From positions 15,113,447 to 15,177,446 of the forward strand of contig OZ038322.1 of NCBI GenBank assembly GCA_964035795.1: DNA of 64,000 nt, given 5' to 3'. Each line of letters opens with the position of its first letter. Within the stretch, counting starts at the first letter, position 1. The DNA comes from Pterobdella sp. o SKG-2022 (taxonomy: Eukaryota > Annelida > Clitellata > Hirudinida > Piscicolidae). Shown in pieces: positions 55,915 to 64,000 of the stretch. The translations under genes were made by a program, and so were the position numbers. The notes under the pieces were generated by a model. It worked only from the letters and a program-made list of their open reading frames with translations, searched no databases and was not told the DNA's origin.

Positions 55915-58900
55915 TCAAAAGAGGGTCCTGGTCAGAAACACCTTAACATACTTTCTCACGAAGTCAACCACTCTCTTCTCTTCCAACGGCTCCTTACTCA
56001 TCACAATCTGCTCCATTATGTGTCATATCAATCAATATTACAAGCTCACAAACTTTATGCCTATAAACACGTTTTAACACCAAAATACATAAAAATTATA
56101 TAAGTTACTAATTCAAAGCATATTTTAGCTTCTGCCACCTTTGGAACAGTCTTTCTCATGATCTGTTTGTACTGTTGTTTGTCGATCTGCTTGGCATTGT
56201 AGAAGGGCTTTAAAGCTTGTGAAACGAGCATGTCAGCTGCTTTCAATTTTTCTCGCTGTTGTAAAAATTTTGAGTTTCATAAAGTTGTATGGACTATAGC
56301 ACGCATTGAAACATAATAAGAAACTAATGAACAACACAAACCATTGAGCAAATTGATATGAAAAGTGCGTTAAAAATTGTGATACTCAGAAAAATAAATA
56401 CCTTGGCTTGTTTTTTAGACTCTTCAATGTCTTTTAGATTCAAATTGTTTTTTACATTGTCATTTTTAATTCTTAAAAAATCTTTTTTATCATCTGTGCC
56501 TTTTTCTTCCCTTGCTTTGTTGTTTTTGTCATTTTCTTTTGATTGGTGTGTCGAACTGATATGATTGAAATAATTCTCATCCTCCAACTCATCATAAACA
56601 TCACCCAGCAAATTGTCTACATATTCATCATCCTCATCAACTTCATCATCATCAAAATTTTTCTGTGGCTTGATTTCTATAACTTGACATCCCGTCAAGC
56701 TTTTTTGCGGTAGATTGGGCTTTGGGTTAGTTTCCGTGCAGGGTTTGATTGATATGTGGTTTTCGACAGTCAATTCATTCTCATTTTTTTTCAAACTCCT
56801 ATTGTATTGTGCATATTTGTTAATCAATATCTTTTTATCATCTCTTAATTTTCTATCATGTTTTTCGTCACAATCCTCTTTTAACTTGGCTTTTTTATGG
56901 CGTGATTCACTTGGAGGATTCATATCTGCCACATCTTCACAGCCTCTCTTTGCTTTGTCGAGATGCAACGAGTCTAAGGAAGGACTGTTTTTTGAGTTTT
57001 TGTAGCAATTTTTGCTGTTTTTGTATTTTTCATGGTTTTTTGTATTGCTGTTAGACGTTGATGTGTTTTTATTAAACGATGATGTTGAGTTATTGTTAGG
57101 CCACGAAGAGGTGGAAGATGAAGAAGAAGTGGAAGGTAGTTTGGAAACCATGGGATCCTTCGTGAGTGTTTGTGGGGATATTGAAGTTTTAAGTTTTTCG
57201 TTTTGATTAAGCATGAAGTTGAAAAGATGTTTGTCGTTGAGATGGTTGTTGGAGTTGGCTTGAGAGAAGGAGGTGAATGTGTGCATTGTGATGTCAGGGA
57301 TTGGCTTGAGTGGCTGCAAAGAACCTGATAAAGCATTGAAAATAAGCTATTGAAATGAAGAAGTATTATTTATAACTATAACAGATAAATAAATGAATAA
57401 TTATAAATAATTTCTAAATTATGAAATCATTCCAATTAAAAATATGATTATAGTGGCATTAACTTTAGGAGTCTCTACTACATTATGCACTATATAACAA
57501 AAACAAACCATTCTCATCGATTTTGACGTTATCTGAGTCCATGAAGAGGATGGCTTGGCTTTTTAAAATAGAAGACAACAGATCACTAGATGATGATGAA
57601 GCTGAGGGTGCTTGATGAGAGGTTGATGGGTGGTGCATGTCATCATACAACTCGTTCGATATGCTGGTGGAAACATTTTGATATCTCGAATTAATCTTTA
57701 ACTCTGGGTCTATGGGATAATGATGAATTAGGAAAGCACAAAGTGAAAATATAAGCTCTATTAGAATTCTCAGTTTCATGATATGCACATTTATGATGAT
57801 AATTTAGATATATTTATTTTATTCAAATTATTTCTTTCAAAGGGCTATTACCGTTTTTGATATATTGAATATTTTAAAATTTTGCTCATAAAGGGAGCTA
57901 TAAATACAATAATTTACATTGAAACCAACTATTATTTTCATTAAGTACGATATTATTATATTACGTCATCAAATTAGTAAAATTTGAAATTAAATTTTCC
58001 CCTCAACCTGTAGGGGTCGATGTGGGAATCCAAAAACACTGAAGGTTCGTTGGTGTCATCATCATTTTTTTTCCTTTTGATCTGCTCCACAATGACCTTC
58101 CCTTTGCGGATCACAGGTTTCATGCCCATGTATTCCAACAATTTTCTCTTTGTTGTCTTCAACTTCAGTTTCTTCTTCTTTGACTGTTTTGGAGTTTGTG
58201 TAGAAACATTTGATTCAACTGAGAATGAAAGGTTTGAATATGAATATTATTTCATAAAACTCTAACTTTTTTGTGCTTTGAAGATTTCTTCCTACTCCCT
58301 CTCGACTGCCATCAATATTGTTCATTACTTCACTCATTAAAAATACAACTATTATAACACAAGTTCATATAATGATCCAATAGAATTGACCCATAACTAT
58401 AAAATATATCATCTACAATAGATTATCCTGCTGTGAGCAACCAAGGTAGTTATGATCCTTATATTAACATGACTATAATAAAATGATAGCAATTAAAACA
58501 ACAGACTTCTCTTCTCAGTCTTTTGAGCACCCTCCTGCTTGCCATTGTCATGGCAATAACTTGTGACCTACTTCTTCTAGATGGTTCTTCTTCTACCTCC
58601 AACACATCCTCAGCTGTTTAATGTTATTTGAATGACCAGGCTAAACTTATTGAAGTGGGATGTTTCAAATATATGGATAAAAATTTTTATTTCATTTATT
58701 GATGCAATATTTATTAAAAATTAACTAATTATTTATCTCCATGAAATTAACATTTAATAATCTTGAGAATGATTTGATGAACTGTACTATAGTTATTTTA
58801 AAAAGCTAAACATTTTCTATTCAATCTGATGAAGATTATTATATAGAAGAATACTCATTTTTAGCATAGAGAAATTTTACAAAAATGCTTACCACAAATG

Positions 58901-59632
58901 GGACAAAACCATTCACCTCGAGGAACCTCAAAAAGAGCTGGTGTGAGGCACTCCAAGTGGTATCTGCAATATTATTTGTGTCTCAACAAGTTTACAATGG
59001 GAATTTAAATTAACATTGAATTTGAATAGCATTATAAATTGAATAGATATTACTCAATTTCAGCATAGATAAATTGAAGAATGACAAAACTTCAGCACCC
59101 TTTGTCACAACCATCACAGAGGAGAAGTCTTTCTTCTCTGTCACCCAAGTGACATATTTCACAGAGAGTGTAGTCTTCAGAGTTTGACTCAGTTTTTTGT
59201 GTTTTTACTTCTACCCTTTTAATCTCCTCTCCATTCATTTCCTCCCTCAATAGAATCCATCGGAACTTGACCCTGTCAACTGGACATGTGCTGACATTCT
59301 GTTTTGAAATAGCTCGAATTACTTAAAGCAAATAATATTTCGTATAGTTTCTGATAATAAAATTGAAATAAATAATTTCAAACCTTAGACCATTCTAGAA
59401 TACATTCAAAACAGAAATGGTGATAACAACTTTCTGGGTTACCCAAATTTTTAGCATTTTTTAATTTTCCCAAACAAATAGAGCAAATTTCAGCATTTCC
59501 ATCATTTTCACTCTCTTCTGATGAGGAATTCTCCGACGAATTAATTGTTAGAGATTTCTTGGAACCGACATTGGTTGAAAACTCATCTAAACTGTCTTCA
59601 TCAGTTTCAAAAGTTGTGTTCTTATCTGACAT
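55915..59632 (-). CDS. PHRF1: PHD and RING finger domain-containing protein 1
   Basis: Ten exons on the minus strand: 59384-59632, 59099-59298, 58893-58963, 58507-58613, 58267-58305, 58008-58183, 57509-57684, 56402-57324, 56139-56255, 55915-56007; about 716 aa, much shorter than human PHRF1 (about 1650). PHRF1 is a nuclear E3 ligase that binds the phosphorylated Pol II CTD. After an acidic Ser-rich start comes a C3HC4 RING (CSICLGKLKNAK, CYHHFCFECILEW, TCPVDRVKFRW), then a C4HC3 PHD finger (CEICHLGD, LLLCDGCDKGYHLECLTPAL, RGEWFCPIC). A basic region and a long Ser/Asn/Lys-rich middle follow. The C-terminal SRI-like segment reads VSQALKPFYNAKQIDKQQYK, IMRKTVPK and VDFVRKYVKVF. The exon 6-7 junction was chosen for phase; another acceptor at 57709 keeps more sequence but breaks phase. 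Confidence 0.93.
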
Positions 59633-62600
59633 TTCAAATTAGCAGCATTTACCTGCAATAATAAAAAAGGCCACTCTTTATGAACTTAGTTTTACTTTTC
59701 TTTCGTATACACATTGACTAATGTCTGTTATAAAGAGTAAGTAGGATAATATGGTTCAAAAAATGATATCAAATTTTTTTAAAATTTAGAATATTCGTTT
59801 GCTTTTTTGTTTTTCACACATTGTTTCAACGTTGTTTTTATAACTTTAAGCATAATTAGAATAAAATAATTTATATCAATTCAAAAATCAATTTGTTTTT
59901 ATTTGTTCTACTAATTTTTCATTTAAAAAAACTTTCAAACTCAAATTTATGATGTTTCAATAGTCTTTCACGCAAAAATTTCCAAGTTTTTTTTACTAAA
60001 AAATGATAAAAAAATTAAGAAATAGAAATACAAAATTGAAAATAAACATAAGAGAAAGAAAAAGATACACAGATGTAAGAAACATAAAACACAAAATGTC
60101 AATCATTAAAGTTAATAAACACTAATTTCGATATAAAGATATCATTTTTGAAATAAGTTTCAACGATTCAATCAAATACTTAAATAGAAATACAATAAGT
60201 TTCAACGATTCAATCAAATACTTAAATAGAAATACATGTCAGTACAAAATAAAAACCAAATAAATAATTTGGTTTCATCGGTTAATTAAAAGTATAAACA
60301 TATTTATGTAGCGCTCCTAAAAATCGTTCAGAGGAGCTCTGTTATGAACTGCCTAAAGAGAAAAGTTTCAAGATTTTTAGTAAAAACAGTGTATAAAGGA
60401 AGGGTTAAAATTAGGGAAAAAGAAATTAAGAGGTATTCTAAGCTCTAGTTGTTTCAATAATATGAACTTGAATCTAGCCCGGGTAAAATTTCACTTTTTT
60501 ACACCATAATAAAATCATTTTTATTATTTAAACAGATTTTATAATTCATAAAAATTTTTAGCACCCTGTGAAGCATACCTATTGCGCTACTGAATCCCAA
60601 TTGCGAGCCACTTATGGCCGACATTCATGCATTCAAAAATCGTTGTTTTTGTCATCATGAACATCATTCACTTTTTAGTATAGTTTTAACGTTTCAATTT
60701 GATTTATACTTGAATATATACTTCAAATTAATATTATTTAAATTAAAAAATAAAACATGCTCGAAAATAAAAATACTTATAAAATGAATATTTTAATAAA
60801 TTAAATAAACATAAAAAAATAATATTGTCACAAAGATAATTATCAAATTAGTTATGAGTGATGGTGTGTGTTATCTGACAATTAAAGATACGGACAATAA
60901 CTAATTGGTCTCTCAATATTTCCAAGCCTTGTATTAAAATGTTGAGGAATTTTTAAAATTCATAATGAGTGTTGTATTAAAATAATTATAAATTTAAATG
61001 GTTCTAATCTCTTTTCAATGGTATTATTTTCAGTTTTTATTAAAATTAATATTGTTTTCTGAAGTTTTCAAATAAAACAATTTTTTAACGTGTTTTTCAA
61101 CTAAAACCAACACCAAAAATTGTTAAAGTATACTTATTTTAAAACTATCAACTTATTTCTCATAATCATTTAAACCAAAACAAAAAGACCAACCAAAAAA
61201 ATCTTTATAAAGATCCATACACGCCACAAAACTCTTTAAATCTGAAGCGGATAAAAAGGAATAAAATTGATTAAATAAATTGAAAGCTAGAGTGATGCTA
61301 TTACAAAACCATTGGTGCCTGAAAAGATAAAACTTCAACTGCAGTGCAGCTTCTCTTCTTCGCCATTCCGTATCCATTTTTGTGCAGTAAGTTGTCAATA
61401 TTTAAATAAATATTCCAAATACTTTTATCACTATTTTGTATCTATTTGAGAATTCTTTGTTTTGAATTTTTTTCGAACCAGGCTAATTTGTTATACATGT
61501 TATTATTGTACAGTTTAATAGGTTCCAAGTATTTAAAAAATTTATCAGTATTTTTTTTACATTTTTAATTCCAAGTTATTGACGTATTTAAAATTGATAA
61601 TATAGTTAGATAAATTATAAGCAAAGATGATAATCGTTAAACATATAATGGCCATCGTGCAGACTGCAATTAGAAAAAATCCACAACAACCCACAGACAT
61701 AAAAATTAACTTATTTCCAATGATAATTTCTTCAATAAAAAAAACAAATTTTGTTTTTTCCAAAAGATTCATTTGTTTTTTAATGAGAAATAAGGTGGAT
61801 ATTGGATGGTGGAATCGGTCGGTTCAGTGGAGGGTGACTACGAAAGCATAGTTTAAAGTAATTAAGAAGGTTGAAATAACTGTATTCCGTTGTGTTTACT
61901 TTAAGTTTGTGTGTTTTTGTTAGGGCTGTTATGAATTGTTGAGTGTTTATGTTTTAAAGTAATTTTTTGATTTATTAGTTGGGTTTATAGATTCATTAAT
62001 TAGTATATTTTAAAAAAATGCTTTTTTAGAATCTTATTGTTGAAATGATTTTTTTATATAATCTTATGTGTTCATTTGGGAAAACATATTTTCACCACAA
62101 TCTATAACGTGGACTTTGAAAAATCCTCAATACAAAAATTAAATCAGTAAGTGAATATTTTTATTAATTTTCTTGAACTCTGTACCATCAACACAAAAAT
62201 CCAAATAAAATGCTGCAGATATTAAAACACGCACAACCACCATAGCAACCGATGCAGTTCATGCGCTTATAAGCACCATCAATGCGGTTCGGAGAGAGTC
62301 TTGAGCATGCCCAAGGTATAATGTTTGATGATTTTATTATATTGGATGTTTATTTATATTTTAATATGTTACTCAACTGATTATTGCGACTTTTTTTGAG
62401 GTTAGTGAGATTTTTAACAAAGTTTAAAATTACTTTTCAAAATTTATGTCATTAGGTCATAAGTTTGGAATATTTCTTAAAAACCTTTGACTGAACAAAT
62501 TTTCTCTAATTGAGTCTTGGTATTGTCTAAACAAAAAACCGTATTTAATATTATATTATAAATTTTATTAGAATAGATTTAAAAAAACGGAAAAAATTGA

Positions 62601-62799
62601 AGTTTTTTTTGAACAATGAAGTTTTAAATATTAACTCTACCTTCATTTAAAAACCACATCAATTTAAAAAAAAAGTCTAAAACAAAAATTAAAATTAAAC
62701 ATAATATTTGCTTTGAAAACCATCACGACAAACACCCACTCAATGGTGGTTGCTTTTTAAAACACTCAATGATTTTAATTAAACAAATGCCAATGAATG
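59633..62799. other. AT-rich intergenic region with small uncertain ORFs
   Basis: No family recognised. A 28-bp stretch (TTTCAACGATTCAATCAAATACTTAAAT and neighbours) is directly repeated near 60158 and 60200. A box-A-like motif (TAGCGCAATAGGTA, minus strand, about 60570-60600) suggests a tRNA-derived relic. Small minus-strand ORFs at 61153-61377 (starts MDTEWRRREAALQLKFYLF) and 61557-61772 (one long hydrophobic segment) have ATG starts but no other support. A Cys-rich minus-strand frame ends at 62188. Confidence 0.45.
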
Positions 62800-63882
62800 T
62801 TATAACGACTGTATGCTGTCGTATTTAATCTCAATGCCATTCCGAACCATCGAGAAAGGCTTCATTCTGTTGCCAGTTAATACTCCATTCAAGATCGTAG
62901 TGATTGCTGGCAATTTCTCCATTGTATCATGCATAGAACTTTCCATTACAAGAAATAAAAGCGTTTAAGAAGCTCACTATTGCAAATAGTCTTGTGAGTC
63001 TTTTTTCTAAATTTAATTTAATCTTTGGCAGTTTTAACTTTGATGTCTATTTTGTGATTTATCGAGTCTTTCTCGAGAAGATTTCCAAAAAAAAAAAACA
63101 TAAAATAACAATTAAAATTAAAAATAAACAAAAAACTAAGGATAAAATTTCTAAACAGTTTTAATCAAGCGAGTCCCGATCTAAGGCAGCTTCTTGATTT
63201 GCATGTATATTGGCTTCTCAAACAAATGACGTCTTATTTATAATGGTACTCCATCAACTCGCATACAGGCCACACTGAAGGCATGATCATCAACATCTTC
63301 TTCATCTTCATCTCCATTTCTTCCCTCCAAGAAGGTACTTATCATGAAGCAATGCTATAAGGGAAGCATGTTCATGTATAGAGAATTGTTTTAGAGAAAT
63401 TTTGTAACAACCAAGGTGTTATTTAATATCGAGTGAATTTGCTCAGCCAAGCAAATGATTAACATTCTTTTTACTAAACGGACCATTGTTTACCCAATTG
63501 AGTTGCTGTTTGCTTATTTTGAGTGAAAATGTACACAAGATGTACAAACGTGAGTTGAGAGATGGATGGGTGATGGGTGATGTCTCGAGTCAAATGATGT
63601 CCACAAGATTCTAAGTGTGGTAGTAGTCGAAGGTCAATAGATAAAAATTAAAAATTTTTTTTCCACAATTATGAATCGAAACATTGAAAATTCCCTTTGA
63701 TACATCTAGTTTTAAGGATTTTAACCCCATAGCAAAGCTGAAATAGAGAGTTATCATTGAACAAACAGTTGAGAATGCAACAAGAAGTGTGCCATTATTA
63801 TTTATATTCTTCGAATTGCACACACATCTGAGCCAACAAACACAGCCATGGTAGTATAGTGAAGTTGGTTAGAGTCAGTGCC
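62800..63882 (-). CDS. Probable 3' exons of an unrecognised gene running off the right edge
   Basis: Three phase-0 exons on the minus strand fit together: 63826-63882 (SNQLHYTTMAVFVGSD), 63250-63324 (GDEDEEDVDDHAFSVACMRV) and 62800-62916 (KLPAITTILNGVLTG, NRMKPFSMVRNGIEIKYDSI), ending TAA. Borders are GT-AG. The composition is clearly more protein-like than the surroundings and nothing interrupts the frames. I do not recognise the family. The 5' part would lie beyond 64000, although the ATG at 63849 could be a start. Donor choice for the middle exon (gtacca at 63249 or gttgat at 63258) is open. Confidence 0.5.
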
Positions 63883-64000
63883 CTGGAACGACCTTATCAG
63901 GATTTACATAAAAACTAATTTAATAATTTTGTTGGCTGTTTTTTTACAATGTTGTTTATTCAGTGAAACTTGATAGTTTTGAGTGGAATATAAGACTTAA

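Overview
The window is animal nuclear DNA, very AT-rich, with many short introns (often 50 to 400 bp) and abundant microsatellites. The genes are single-copy metazoan orthologues, including centrosome/cilium genes (CCDC61, CEP70), a neuronal vesicle gene (NPDC1) and the AH/BAR-domain gene ICA1. Two copies of a repeat ending in a GAT-rich tail (about 44325-44386 and 55501-55558) resemble the 3' part of SINEs I know from lophotrochozoans, especially cephalopods. A spiralian invertebrate (annelid- or mollusc-like) is my best guess, held loosely. All exon maps were built by hand from reading-frame phase, GT/GC-AG borders and remembered family sequences; no alignment was run.

Layout from left to right: a possible orphan last exon (1630-1722, +); NAA30 (5222-6919, +); SEC61B (8753-9787, -) head-to-head with ICA1 (10256-17288, +); a repeat-rich desert to 22.1 kb; NPDC1 (22157-28060, -, 5' end not found) head-to-head with NELFE (28706-31047, +); CWF19L1 (32934-37057, -) head-to-head with CCDC61 (38068-40863, +); CEP70 (41461-47446, +); an unrecognised two-exon gene (49863-51455, -); an unrecognised three-exon gene (54176-54987, +); PHRF1 (55915-59632, -); and the probable 3' end of another unrecognised minus-strand gene (62800-63882).

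The recognised genes do not form one pathway. They cover protein N-terminal acetylation (NAA30), ER translocation (SEC61B), secretory/dense-core vesicle biology (ICA1, NPDC1), Pol II pausing and CTD association (NELFE, PHRF1), RNA metabolism (CWF19L1) and centriole/centrosome function (CCDC61, CEP70). Two neighbouring pairs may be linked in function: CCDC61-CEP70 in tandem, and possibly shared promoters at the three head-to-head pairs.

Notable non-genic structure: a 41-bp tandem array of 19 copies with an eight-copy higher-order period inside an ICA1 intron; about 100 copies of TACC; 55 copies of TAG; a 170-bp near-perfect palindrome in a CWF19L1 intron that looks like the parent of a dispersed MITE family; a second small inverted-repeat family; a degenerate tRNA-derived sequence in a NELFE intron; a decayed LINE 3' end; and a 27-bp in-frame minisatellite that repeats a candidate splice donor in CWF19L1. 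I found no CRISPR arrays, prokaryotic signals or clear viral genes.
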